Source: Bacteroidales bacterium (GTDB lineage Bacteria > Bacteroidota > Bacteroidia > Bacteroidales > Paludibacteraceae). Taken from it: a stretch of 64,000 nt of DNA. The stretch is from contig SUXC01000005.1 in assembly GCA_015061165.1 (NCBI GenBank), positions 62,001 to 126,000 of the forward strand, read 5' to 3'. Each line of letters begins with the position of its first letter. Within the stretch, counting starts at the first letter, position 1. Positions 54,504 to 61,720 of the stretch are shown piece by piece. The translations under genes were made by a program, and so were the position numbers. The notes under the pieces were generated by a model, which worked only from the letters and a program-made list of their open reading frames with translations, made no database searches and was not told the origin of the DNA.

Positions 54504-55697
54504 ATGTACACTGATTTCCAAAAACACCTGCAAACTATTCTCAACGATATTCGTGAGGCAGGATTGTATAAAAACGAGCGCGTGATTATCACGCCTCAAT
54601 CCTCGGCCATTCAAGTAGAGGGTGGCAAGGACGTCATCAACTTCTGCGCCAACAACTACCTTGGTCTCGCAGATAACCCCGAACTTATCCAAGCTGCCAA
54701 AGACCGCATGGACGCGCGTGGCTATGGTATGGCATCGGTGCGCTTTATCTGCGGTACGCAGGACACCCACAAGCAACTCGAACAAGCCATCTCCGACTTC
54801 TTCGGTACCGAGGATACTATCCTCTATGCAGCTTGTTTCGATGCCAATGGTGGTTTGTTTGAGCCACTCCTCACCGACCAAGATGCCATCATCTCCGATG
54901 CGCTCAACCACGCCTCTATCATCGACGGCGTGCGCCTTTGCAAGGCAGTGCGTTATCGCTATGCCAATGGCGACATGGCGGACCTCGAGGATCAACTGAA
55001 GAAAGCGCAAGCACAACGCTTCCGTATCATCGCTACCGATGGCGTATTCTCCATGGACGGTAATGTCTGCCCACTCGATAAGATCTACGAACTCGCACAG
55101 AAATACGATGCCCTCGTGATGGTAGATGAGAGCCACTCCGCAGGTGTAGTTGGCAAGACAGGTCATGGTGTCACCGAGCGTTATGATCTACGCGGTAAGA
55201 TTGAGATTATCACTGGTACATTGGGCAAGGCCTTTGGCGGTTCAGTAGGTGGTTTCACCACAGGTAAGAAAGAGATTATCGACCTGCTTCGCCAACGTAG
55301 CCGTCCATATCTCTTCTCCAACTCTATTCCTCCATTGATTGCAGCAGCAGGCCTCAAGACCTTCGAGATTCTTACTCGCAGCAACGAACTCCAAGACCGC
55401 TTGCACGCGAATACCGAGTACTTTATCAGTAAGATGAAAGCGGCATGCTTTGATATCAAACCAACTGAATCGGCTATTTGCGCGGTAATGTTGTACGACG
55501 CTCGTTTGAGCCAAGAGTTCGCTGCGGCATTGCAAGAGGAGGGTATCTATGTAACGGGCTTCTACTACCCAGTAGTGCCACAGGGTCAAGCGCGCATCCG
55601 CGTCCAACTCTCCGCAGCCCACACCACCGAGCAACTCGACCGCGGTATCGAGGCCTTTATCAAAGTAGGAAAGAACCTTGGTGTTCTCAATTCATAA
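54504..55697 (+). CDS. kbl: Glycine C-acetyltransferase (2-amino-3-ketobutyrate CoA ligase)
   Basis: 397 aa. PLP enzyme that cleaves 2-amino-3-ketobutyrate with CoA to glycine and acetyl-CoA. Seen: NFCANNYLGLADNPEL, GYGMASVRFICGTQDTHKQLE, DALNHASIIDG, VDESHSAGVVGKTGHGV, and the PLP Lys in TGTLGKAFGGSVGG (about residue 241). The last two codons and the TAA stop are encoded by an AATTCAT heptad array. Forms a threonine catabolic pair with tdh. Confidence 0.96.
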   Translation: MYTDFQKHLQTILNDIREAGLYKNERVIITPQSSAIQVEGGKDVINFCANNYLGLADNPELIQAAKDRMDARGYGMASVRFICGTQDTHKQLEQAISDFFGTEDTILYAACFDANGGLFEPLLTDQDAIISDALNHASIIDGVRLCKAVRYRYANGDMADLEDQLKKAQAQRFRIIATDGVFSMDGNVCPLDKIYELAQKYDALVMVDESHSAGVVGKTGHGVTERYDLRGKIEIITGTLGKAFGGSVGGFTTGKKEIIDLLRQRSRPYLFSNSIPPLIAAAGLKTFEILTRSNELQDRLHANTEYFISKMKAACFDIKPTESAICAVMLYDARLSQEFAAALQEEGIYVTGFYYPVVPQGQARIRVQLSAAHTTEQLDRGIEAFIKVGKNLGVLNS

Positions 55698-55722
55698 TTC
55701 AAAATTCATAATTCATCATTAT
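55688..55722. repeat. 7-bp-period array, TAATTCA family
   Basis: CAATTCA, TAATTCA, AAATTCA, TAATTCA, TCATTAT from inside the kbl end to the tdh start codon. Confidence 0.8.
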
Positions 55723-55723
55723 T

Positions 55724-56749
55724 ATGAAAGCCTTAGTAAAACGTTATGCCGAGCCAGGGCTCTGGATGGAAGAGGTGCCAATGCCTCAAGTAGGCGTGAA
55801 TGATGTGCTTATCAAGGTCACCAAAGCTGCTATTTGCGGTACGGACCTGCACATGTATAAATGGGACGAATGGTCGCAAACTCACTGCACACCGCCCTAT
55901 ATCATGGGGCACGAGTTCGTGGGCGTGGCTGTTGAGGTCGGCCCGGGTGTTCGTGGTGTGAAGGTGGGCGACCGCGTGACGGCTGAGGGACATATCGTCT
56001 GCGGCACATGCCGTAACTGCCGTCGTGGCATGGGACACGTGTGCGAGAATACTATCTCTGTCGGTATTATGGGCAAGGACGGTGCTTTTGCTGAGTATGT
56101 AACTATCCCTGAGAGCAATATCGTGCATATCCGTCCTGAGATTCCAGACGACTTCGCCGCTATCATGGACCCCTTCGGCAATGCTACACATACCGCATTG
56201 GCTTTCCCTCTCTTGGGCGAAGATGTGCTTATCACAGGTGCGGGCTTGATTGGTACGATGGCTGCGGGTATCTGCCGCTATGCAGGTGCGAAGAATATCG
56301 TCGTGACTGACCTCAACGAGCACCGCCTCGAGATTGCCAAGAAGATGGGTGCTACTATCACGGTCAATGGCTCGAAGGGCGAGACTGTAGAGGGCGCAAT
56401 GAAGCAATTGGGTATCCGTGGCTTTGATATTGGTTTGGAGATGTCGGGCGCACCCGCAGCGTTTAATGATATGATCGCGCACATGTATAAGGGTGCTAAT
56501 ATCGCGCAGTTGGGTATCTTGCCAAGCAACACGCAAGTCAATTGGTCGGATATCATCTTCAATGCTTTGACTATCAAGGGCATCACTGGCCGCCGCATGT
56601 GGGAGACATGGTACCAGATGGAGCAGATGTTGTTGGGTGGTTTGGATTTGAGTCCAGTGATTACTCACCGCTTCCACTTCAACGACTTCCAAAAGGGCTT
56701 CGACGTCATGGTTAGTGGCCAATGTGGCAAAGTACTGCTTGAGTGGTAA
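55724..56749 (+). CDS. tdh: L-threonine 3-dehydrogenase
   Basis: 341 aa. Zinc-dependent medium-chain dehydrogenase: catalytic zinc region CGTDLHMYKWDEW and GHEFVG, structural zinc cluster CGTCRNCRRGMGHVC, nucleotide fold DVLITGAGLIGTMAAGICRYAGAKNIVVTD, and NALTIKGITGRRMWETWY. It oxidises threonine to 2-amino-3-ketobutyrate for Kbl. Confidence 0.96.
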   Translation: MKALVKRYAEPGLWMEEVPMPQVGVNDVLIKVTKAAICGTDLHMYKWDEWSQTHCTPPYIMGHEFVGVAVEVGPGVRGVKVGDRVTAEGHIVCGTCRNCRRGMGHVCENTISVGIMGKDGAFAEYVTIPESNIVHIRPEIPDDFAAIMDPFGNATHTALAFPLLGEDVLITGAGLIGTMAAGICRYAGAKNIVVTDLNEHRLEIAKKMGATITVNGSKGETVEGAMKQLGIRGFDIGLEMSGAPAAFNDMIAHMYKGANIAQLGILPSNTQVNWSDIIFNALTIKGITGRRMWETWYQMEQMLLGGLDLSPVITHRFHFNDFQKGFDVMVSGQCGKVLLEW

Positions 56750-56806
56750 ACACACACCACACAACGCTACACCACGCTCCACAACTGCTAAACAATACTA
56801 CACATG

Positions 56807-56834
56807 CTCACCCAGTCTCATCGGACTGGGTGAG
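56807..56834. terminator. Hairpin after tdh
   Basis: A perfect 11-bp stem CTCACCCAGTC/GACTGGGTGAG with loop TCATCG. No T-run follows, so it may be an RNA-stabilising 3' end rather than a classic terminator. Confidence 0.7.
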
Positions 56835-56901
56835 TGGTTGTGAAAAAGTGCGTTTTGTTAAGATTCTTTCTCTTTTCGTTTCTTTATCCGTTCCTCAATT
56901 T

Positions 56902-56945
56902 CACCGAGAGACGACCCTGAGAACACCGAGAGAACTCCCTGAGAT
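56902..56945. repeat. 11-bp-period repeat, 4 units
   Basis: CACCGAGAGAC, GACCCTGAGAA, CACCGAGAGAA, CTCCCTGAGAT: an 11-bp period within a stronger 22-bp period. Confidence 0.7.
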
Positions 56946-57046
56946 CGCCAACTTGAAAAAAGTGCTGTTTGTTAAGATTGTCCCCCTAAAAGAGTTGCCT
57001 GCTTTCCTAAAAAGGTTGACTCATTTCCTTAAAAATAATCCCTGCC

Positions 57047-57102
57047 TTTACACTTTACACCTTACACTTTACACTTTACACCTTACACTTTACACTCTAC
57101 AC
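57047..57102. repeat. 7-bp-period array, TTTACAC family, 8 units
   Basis: TTTACAC, TTTACAC, CTTACAC, TTTACAC, TTTACAC, CTTACAC, TTTACAC, TCTACAC, exactly 56 bp. It runs directly into the terminator at 57104. Confidence 0.9.
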
Positions 57103-57103
57103 C

Positions 57104-57138
57104 AGAAAAATCGTCCTAAAAGGCGATTTTTCTTTTTG
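57104..57138. terminator. Terminator hairpin
   Basis: AGAAAAATCG / CGATTTTTCT with an inner CCT/AGG pair, flanked by A and T runs; can act in both directions. A heptad array next to a terminator also occurs at 33048-33143. Confidence 0.85.
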
Positions 57139-57204
57139 CGTAAATATGTATGCGCACACGCGTACCTTAACTATTGTAGCACGAGAGTATATTTTATATT
57201 CGGC

Positions 57205-57372
57205 GTGGGCTTCGCGTTGTTGTTCTAAACTGATAGGCAATGCGAAGGCCTCATAACGTGGAACGACAGCAGTCGGAATCCACGTTTTTTTGTATGCCTA
57301 CCGTTATCCATGAGTAACTTCTCCTTTCGTGGGCAAGGTATTCTCAGGACCTCAAGGTATGGGGAGAAGTTA
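57205..57372 (+). ncRNA. Candidate structured RNA (three successive hairpins)
   Basis: Hairpin 1: GGGCTTCGCGTTG with CAATGCGAAGGCC (one mismatch, one G-U). Hairpin 2: AACGTGGA/TCCACGTT with an inner CGAC-AGCA-GTCG stem, followed by T7, terminator-like. Hairpin 3: TAACTTCTCC/GGAGAAGTTA enclosing about 38 nt. No family recognised. It could be an sRNA ending at about 57291 plus a separate 3' element. Confidence 0.45.
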
Positions 57373-57425
57373 TTTATGGATTTAATAGCAGATTGCAAAA
57401 GAACCAACAAGAACCAATATGTATC

Positions 57426-57456
57426 TTGCTCATCCTATAGAAAAGCAGTACCTTTG
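57426..57456 (+). promoter_or_regulatory. Promoter of the WG-repeat lipoprotein gene
   Basis: TTG at 57426 and TACCTTTG at 57449, 20-bp spacer. Confidence 0.8.
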
Positions 57457-57538
57457 CAAACTCGAATAAAATGAATAAGGAGAAAACCGAAAAGCCTTGA
57501 TAAAAGTGAGTAGGTATCATTAAAAAAAAACAAAAAAA

Positions 57539-58468
57539 ATGAAACGAAAAAAAAATGTTATTGGAACACTTGTGTTCCTGAGTTTGTTACTATTGTCAGC
57601 TTGTAGTAACAATGGAAATGGTCCAGCGGAAGATGTACTTTCAAAAAAAGTCTATTCTCGTGTAGTTAGTACATATGACGGTGTAGGTGATTTTTACAAT
57701 GGTGTGTCAGTCGTAAGAATTACAGATGAGAAATATGATTCAAAATATGGTGCAATCAACACCAAAGGAGAAGTTGTTATTCCAATTGAATACGATGAAG
57801 TCAATAATTGCCATGAAGGAAGGTGTATCGTACGAGTTGGAGGCTCGTTCTCAGGAAAATATGGCGTAGTAGATGCTACGGGAAAAGTAATAGTAGCTCC
57901 AACTTCCAACTATAGTAAAATTGAGGATTTTGAAAATGGTTTGGCTGTTGTTAAGGACGCTAAATCAGATTTGTATGGTTATATTAATCTCCATGGAGAA
58001 GTGTCTATTCCTTTGACCTATAAGTATGCATATTCTTTTTCGGAGGATCTTGCATGTGTAAAAGTGAAAGCCAACAAATATGGTTACATCAATGAAAAAG
58101 GCGATGTCATTATTCCAATGGGATTTGATGATGCTGAATCATTCTCAGAGGGGTTAGCTGTCGTTGAAAAAGCAAACAAAGAAATGGTGATAGATAAAAA
58201 CGGTGAGATTATATATACTCTACCTAAAAATCAAGAATTCTATAGTACTGGGTATCATAATGGACTGATTTGTGTTGTAAAAGACCGAGATGGTGATTGG
58301 TGGAGTGATGAAGATCAAAGATGTGGCTATCTTGATACTAAGGGAGAGGTAGTGATTGATTTTATATATGATGATGCAGACGACTTTGAAGATGGAATCG
58401 CGTATGTAGAAAAAAATAACAGGGACTTCTGCATTAATACCAAAGGCGAAGAAGTGGAATGTGAATAA
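57539..58468 (+). CDS. WG-repeat lipoprotein
   Basis: 309 aa. Signal and lipobox: GTLVFLSLLLLSACSNN. The rest is built from WG repeats of about 35-50 residues, e.g. KYGAINTKGEVVIPIEYDEV, KYGVVDATGKVIVAPTSNY, LYGYINLHGEVSIPLTYKY, KYGYINEKGDVIIPMGFDD and CGYLDTKGEVVIDFIYDD, each with an F-x-G/D-L-A-V-V half. Probably a protein-binding surface at the envelope. First gene of a run of small envelope genes. Confidence 0.92.
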   Translation: MKRKKNVIGTLVFLSLLLLSACSNNGNGPAEDVLSKKVYSRVVSTYDGVGDFYNGVSVVRITDEKYDSKYGAINTKGEVVIPIEYDEVNNCHEGRCIVRVGGSFSGKYGVVDATGKVIVAPTSNYSKIEDFENGLAVVKDAKSDLYGYINLHGEVSIPLTYKYAYSFSEDLACVKVKANKYGYINEKGDVIIPMGFDDAESFSEGLAVVEKANKEMVIDKNGEIIYTLPKNQEFYSTGYHNGLICVVKDRDGDWWSDEDQRCGYLDTKGEVVIDFIYDDADDFEDGIAYVEKNNRDFCINTKGEEVECE

Positions 58469-58507
58469 TAATCGGATAAAATGTTTAACAATTTAATTAA
58501 CAAAACA

Positions 58508-59128
58508 ATGAAAAAGTTTTTATTAATGATTGCATGTGCTGCTCTTATGTGTGCATGTGGAGGTAAAACCTCGTCTTCCAAACAGCCTACTGATGAGGCG
58601 AAATCTTTAGAAGCATCGACTCTTACGCTTCGTGGTAAGCATGCTAATTTGTTCAAAGTATCGGCGGACACTTATAAAGTCATGCTGGTGCAAGCAAATG
58701 ATGGTTGGCAAGTACGCATTAAAGTTCCTATAACTTTAAAAACAGAGTTTAAGCAACTTAAAGATTACAAAAAATACGAACGCGAATTGTCATCAGTTTA
58801 TGGTAATTTATTAAATGTTAGTGAAGTAGAACTAGAATCTTTGGATTTAGATGAGAGCGAATGGGATGTCCTTTTGCAAGAAGGTGCAGAAACAGAAACC
58901 TCTATTACAGGCAAAACATGGAGTTACAAGAGTTATTCTTACGAAGATGCTAAAAGCATATACGATAGAGTAGCTGCGGTTGAACTTACAGGTATTGAGT
59001 TGGAAGAGGCTGAAGAAACGACTTCATCTAGTTTGTTTGATGAAGAAACAAAGCAATCTATGGATGATGCTATGGAGTTATTAGAAGCCGAAGCAGAATT
59101 ACTTAATGCTCTTGGTGGGTGGTTATAA
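58508..59128 (+). CDS. Lipoprotein of unknown family
   Basis: 206 aa from the ATG at 58508. Signal and lipobox: KKFLLMIACAALMCACGG. The mature part has a predicted alpha/beta region (LTLRGKHANLFKVSADTYKVMLVQANDGWQVRIKVPITL) and an acidic C-terminal helix rich in Glu/Ser (LELEEAEETTSSSLFDEETKQSMDDAMELLEAEAELL). No family recognised. Confidence 0.8.
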   Translation: MKKFLLMIACAALMCACGGKTSSSKQPTDEAKSLEASTLTLRGKHANLFKVSADTYKVMLVQANDGWQVRIKVPITLKTEFKQLKDYKKYERELSSVYGNLLNVSEVELESLDLDESEWDVLLQEGAETETSITGKTWSYKSYSYEDAKSIYDRVAAVELTGIELEEAEETTSSSLFDEETKQSMDDAMELLEAEAELLNALGGWL

Positions 59129-59199
59129 TTAAAAATAATGAGTAATCTTATAGGCTTACTCTCAAAAAAATATTTATTAACTTTCAAAATTTAAATTTT

Positions 59200-59511
59200 A
59201 TGGAAAATCAAAAACAAAATGCACCATATGCAGTCGCTGCATTGGTACTTGGAATTTGTTCTTTATTGTTCGGCTGTTTCTTTGTCGGACTTGTTTGTGG
59301 AATTGTTGGTCTTGTGTTAGCTAACAAAGGACTTACTGTTTATAATACCAATCCCAATGTTTACAATGGATACGGCATGTTGAAAGCAGGTAAGGTGACT
59401 TCAATCCTGGGTGTCATCTTTGGATCAGTTTATGTATTGTATTATATCATCGCAGTAGCGTTCCTCGGCTCTGTTGGCTTTGCATGGCTTGAGTGGTTGG
59501 ATTTGTTTTAA
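59200..59511 (+). CDS. DUF4190-like small membrane protein
   Basis: 103 aa. Two hydrophobic pairs: APYAVAALVLGICSLLFGCFFVGLVCGIVGLVLANKG and AGKVTSILGVIFGSVYVLYYIIAVAFLG, the layout of DUF4190-type proteins. It lies 5 bp before the DUF2752 gene. Confidence 0.82.
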   Translation: MENQKQNAPYAVAALVLGICSLLFGCFFVGLVCGIVGLVLANKGLTVYNTNPNVYNGYGMLKAGKVTSILGVIFGSVYVLYYIIAVAFLGSVGFAWLEWLDLF

Positions 59512-59516
59512 ATTCA

Positions 59517-59798
59517 ATGGATACTATTTCCCTTTTGCCATGTGCATATAAGCAATTATTTGGAATCAGTTGTCCACTATGCGGTTTCCAAAGGTCAATG
59601 CTCTTGTTGTACAAAGGAGAAGTATGGGAAAGCATCTGTCAATTTCCTATTTGGCTTATCATGCTTTTATGGGTAATTTGTTTCATAGCATTTGTTCTTG
59701 CTGGTAAGAGGAAATTATTTTTGTCAAATAGCTGGTCATGGACGATACTATTAATTTCATTATTTGCCAATGCTATCTATCAAAATTTATTTTGGTAA
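59517..59798 (+). CDS. DUF2752 family membrane protein
   Basis: 93 aa from the ATG at 59517; the ORF track GTG start lies inside the previous gene. The DUF2752 signature is present as LFGISCPLCGFQRSMLLLYKG (CPxCGxxR), followed by two membrane helices (FPIWLIMLLWVICFIAFVLAG; WTILLISLFANAIYQNLFW). Function unknown; often next to DUF4190-type genes. Confidence 0.85.
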   Translation: MDTISLLPCAYKQLFGISCPLCGFQRSMLLLYKGEVWESICQFPIWLIMLLWVICFIAFVLAGKRKLFLSNSWSWTILLISLFANAIYQNLFW

Positions 59799-59844
59799 TG
59801 ATGTTTTACCCCTTAATAAAATAACGATTTAAAACTACTTTATT

Positions 59845-60123
59845 ATGAAACTAAAATCAATTATTGTTGTAGCAATGGTAGCCTTTTTGGCTTCATGCAC
59901 TAACCCTGAATCCCTTCTTAAAAGTTATGAAAAAGCTTGTGAAGCTGGTAATGCAGTAAAAGCAGCACAAGTTTTGGAGGATATGGAAAAGAAATATCCA
60001 GAAGATACTGATTGGACTGAAGACCAAATGGAGCGTATTATTGAAGCAAGTGCCACTCTTGCGGAAAAGCAAACAGAAGATGCTTTGAAGGCTCTGGAAT
60101 CTTTGGGTGGGTTAGAATTATAA
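59845..60123 (+). CDS. Small lipoprotein
   Basis: 92 aa. Signal and lipobox: IIVVAMVAFLASCTNP. The mature part is all-helical (LLKSYEKACEAGNAVKAAQVLEDMEKKY...WTEDQMERIIEASATLAEKQ), TPR-like in feel but too short for a call. Followed by a terminator. Confidence 0.75.
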   Translation: MKLKSIIVVAMVAFLASCTNPESLLKSYEKACEAGNAVKAAQVLEDMEKKYPEDTDWTEDQMERIIEASATLAEKQTEDALKALESLGGLEL

Positions 60124-60145
60124 TTCCCCACATAAAAATAAAATA

Positions 60146-60183
60146 AGAGGGTGTATCCATTGTTGATACCCCTCTTGTTTTTT
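60146..60183 (+). terminator. Terminator of the small envelope gene run
   Basis: Stem AGAGGGTGTATC / GATACCCCTCT (one bulge), loop of 7 nt, followed by TTG and a T-run. Confidence 0.85.
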
Positions 60184-60343
60184 GCGAATGCTAACTCATA
60201 TCTTCGCGAACAGACAAGAAAAATTAATGCCACGCTCGGAGTGCGTTCCGTCGCACTCCTTCAGGTCGCCTAATCCGCAGGTAATTTTATCTGTCTTGCC
60301 AAACACAAAAATCGGGGATTTCTGACAAAAATACAAAAAACAT

Positions 60344-60374
60344 TTGTACAATCCAAAATAATTCACTACCTTTG
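60344..60374 (+). promoter_or_regulatory. Promoter of the DUF3791-DUF3990 cassette
   Basis: TTG at 60344 and TACCTTTG at 60367, 20-bp spacer, followed by CAGCG. Confidence 0.85.
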
Positions 60375-60401
60375 CAGCGCAATTGTACAATAAACTACCT
60401 T

Positions 60402-60623
60402 ATGTCACAAAAAACATTTTGGAAAATACAATACATCAACCTTTGTATTGATGAGTTCGCTCGCAAGTATCGCCTTGCGCCGAAGGTAGCATATAACTAC
60501 TTGAACAAATACAAAGGTCTTGAATTTCTCAACGAGCATTATGAGTACGAACATACACAAGCTCTTTGGGAGACTCAAGAATCGTTACGAATAGTTTGTC
60601 AGCGTAATGGAGGAACAATCTAA
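60402..60623 (+). CDS. DUF3791 family protein
   Basis: 73 aa from the ATG at 60402; the upstream extension runs into the promoter. IQYINLCIDEFARKYRLAPKVAYNYLNKYKGLEFLNEHYEYEHTQ is the DUF3791 pattern. A small helical protein whose stop overlaps the next ATG (TAATG), so the two are co-translated. By position a candidate antitoxin or immunity partner of the DUF3990 protein. Confidence 0.85.
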   Translation: MSQKTFWKIQYINLCIDEFARKYRLAPKVAYNYLNKYKGLEFLNEHYEYEHTQALWETQESLRIVCQRNGGTI

Positions 60624-61090
60624 TGATCAAACTTTATCACGGAACAAATACAACATTCGATAAAGTCGAATTAGATAAGTGCCTGCCCTACAAAGATTTT
60701 GGCAGGGGATTTTATCTTACCACTATTCGGACGCAAGCATTGGCTCGTGCAAAAAACAAATGCAATTTTGAGGGCGGAGCGCCTACTATTCTCGCATATC
60801 AATTTGACGAAAAAGAGTTTGCGAATCTGAATGTTAAGTGTTTTGAAAAACCTACAGAAGAATGGGCTAACTTCATTTTTGCTAATCGCGATAAACGCAA
60901 TAAGAAGATGCATAACTACGATATCGTCATCGGACCAGTAGCAGACGATGGAGTGATTGCGTCCATACGACTATACGAAACAAAGGTTATTGACCTTGCT
61001 GAATTTGTTAAAAGACTTGAGTACGCTCACCCAAACGTACAATACGCATTTTGCACAGAACGAGCAATAGCATTGTTACAAAAGATATGA
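60623..61090 (+). CDS. DUF3990 family protein (ADP-ribosyltransferase-like)
   Basis: 155 aa. It opens with LYHGTNTTFDKV (His6) and KDFGRGFYLTTIRTQALARA (Tyr31), a pair that resembles the H and Y of the ADP-ribosyltransferase H-Y-(E/Q) core; IVIGPVADD and NVQYAFCTERAI follow. DUF3990 assignment is by pattern; enzymatic activity is inferred. No signal peptide, so a cytoplasmic target is likely. Sandwiched between two DUF3791 genes with overlaps on both sides, which is typical of a toxin-antitoxin-like unit. Confidence 0.82.
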   Translation: MIKLYHGTNTTFDKVELDKCLPYKDFGRGFYLTTIRTQALARAKNKCNFEGGAPTILAYQFDEKEFANLNVKCFEKPTEEWANFIFANRDKRNKKMHNYDIVIGPVADDGVIASIRLYETKVIDLAEFVKRLEYAHPNVQYAFCTERAIALLQKI

Positions 61091-61293
61091 AAAAAGCAGA
61101 ATATGATTTTGTAGTACGCTCTATCGTGGAGGAGTTGGTTAGTTTTCTAATGGAAGACTACAAGATGCCTATGCTCGAAGCGTTTGATAAGATATACAAC
61201 TCCCACATTTTTGAGAAACTACAGGATAAAAGTACAGGACTTTATCTTCGTAGCTCAGCGTATGTGTATGAATATTTGAAAAAGGAATTGTAA
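61087..61293 (+). CDS. Second DUF3791-like protein
   Basis: 68 aa from the ATG at 61087 (ATGA overlap with the DUF3990 stop). KAEYDFVVRSIVEELVSFLMEDYKMPMLEAFDKIYNSHIFEKLQDKSTGLYLRSSAYVYEYLKKEL is small and helical and matches DUF3791 in layout; similarity to the upstream DUF3791 is weak in sequence. A second partner or a diverged duplicate. Confidence 0.78.
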   Translation: MKKAEYDFVVRSIVEELVSFLMEDYKMPMLEAFDKIYNSHIFEKLQDKSTGLYLRSSAYVYEYLKKEL

Positions 61294-61364
61294 GAAATGA
61301 GTTAACTACAAATTGTAGCCAACTGAAAACTAACCAAATTACCACCCCCCTAAATTATAAATAA

Positions 61365-61405
61365 CCCAATAAATAGTACATTGTAAATCAGTAAATTGTA
61401 AATAA
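61365..61405. repeat. 7-bp-period stretch, AAATTGT/TAAATNN family
   Basis: Loose heptads (CAATAAA TAGTACA TTGTAAA TCAGTAA ATTGTAA ATAATTT). Related to the secA leader array at 17154. Confidence 0.5.
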
Positions 61406-61409
61406 TTTG
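61381..61409 (+). promoter_or_regulatory. Possible degenerate promoter ahead of the long hairpin
   Basis: TTG at 61381 and TAATTTG at 61403, followed by CAGCG as at the strong promoters. The box lacks one T and the spacer is 19 bp, so this is weak. It would transcribe the hairpin. Confidence 0.3.
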
Positions 61410-61459
61410 CAGCGCACCGCGTTGCCCGACATATGTAATATAGCGTTATAAGCCCAGAC

Positions 61460-61597
61460 TTGATTTTCTGAAAACTCGACACTTTCAAGAAATCATTTGT
61501 TAACTCAAGTACGGTTTATGCACGCTCATGCTTTTGGCGTGAGTTTTCCGTGCATAGATTTGAGTTAACAAGGTAGTCGAGAACCTCAGAAAATCAA
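61460..61597 (+). ncRNA. Candidate structured RNA: long nested hairpin
   Basis: Five stems nest in order: TTGATTTTCTGA/TCAGAAAATCAA (12 bp), CTCGAC/GTCGAG (6), an asymmetric bubble, TTGTTAACTCAA/TTGAGTTAACAA (12), TATGCACG/CGTGCATA (8) and CTCATGC/GCGTGAG (7, one G-U) with loop TTTTG. A closing stem, large central bubble and terminal arm recall 6S RNA, but no sequence family is recognised. A DNA cruciform or recombination site is the alternative. Confidence 0.5.
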
Positions 61598-61720
61598 ATC
61601 CAAGCGAACGAAAGCGCACGCTTTTTGTGTATATATCACTCTCGCAACTCCTATGGGACTAAAAAACAACAAAACAACAAAATAAACCACAATATTTAAC
61701 CAATTAAAAACAACAAAACA

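Larger units (their letters stand above)
56750..57538. other. Long non-coding region with repeats and hairpins
   Basis: No convincing gene in 789 bp. In order: a terminator hairpin (56807), two copies of a 24-bp element GAAAAAGTGC...TTGTTAAGATT (56842 and 56955), an 11-bp-period repeat (56902), an 8-unit heptad array (57047), a terminator (57104), three further hairpins (57205-57372) and a promoter (57426). Confidence 0.75.
60124..60401. other. Intergenic region before the DUF3791/DUF3990 cassette
   Basis: No gene. It contains the terminator at 60146, a hairpin GGAGTGCG/CGCACTCC at 60238-60259, and a promoter at 60344. Confidence 0.7.
61294..61720. other. Non-coding region with heptads and a long nested hairpin
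   Basis: No gene in 427 bp. A degenerate ACTGAAA heptad stretch (61317-61335), an AAATTGT heptad stretch (61365-61405), a possible degenerate promoter (61381), the long hairpin (61460-61597) and an A-rich leader to the ATG at 61721. Confidence 0.7.

Noticed and set aside
55733-56782. 349-aa minus-strand ORF across tdh
   Set aside because: Antisense shadow of the clear threonine dehydrogenase gene.
56743-57228. 161-aa ORF after tdh
   Set aside because: It reads through a hairpin, an 11-bp array, a heptad array (LYTLHLTLYTLH) and a terminator; no gene-like sequence.
61460-61597. Integron attC site or IS terminal repeats
   Set aside because: The GTTAAC core does not fit the attC R'/R'' pattern and no integrase or transposase gene is near; kept as a structured element.
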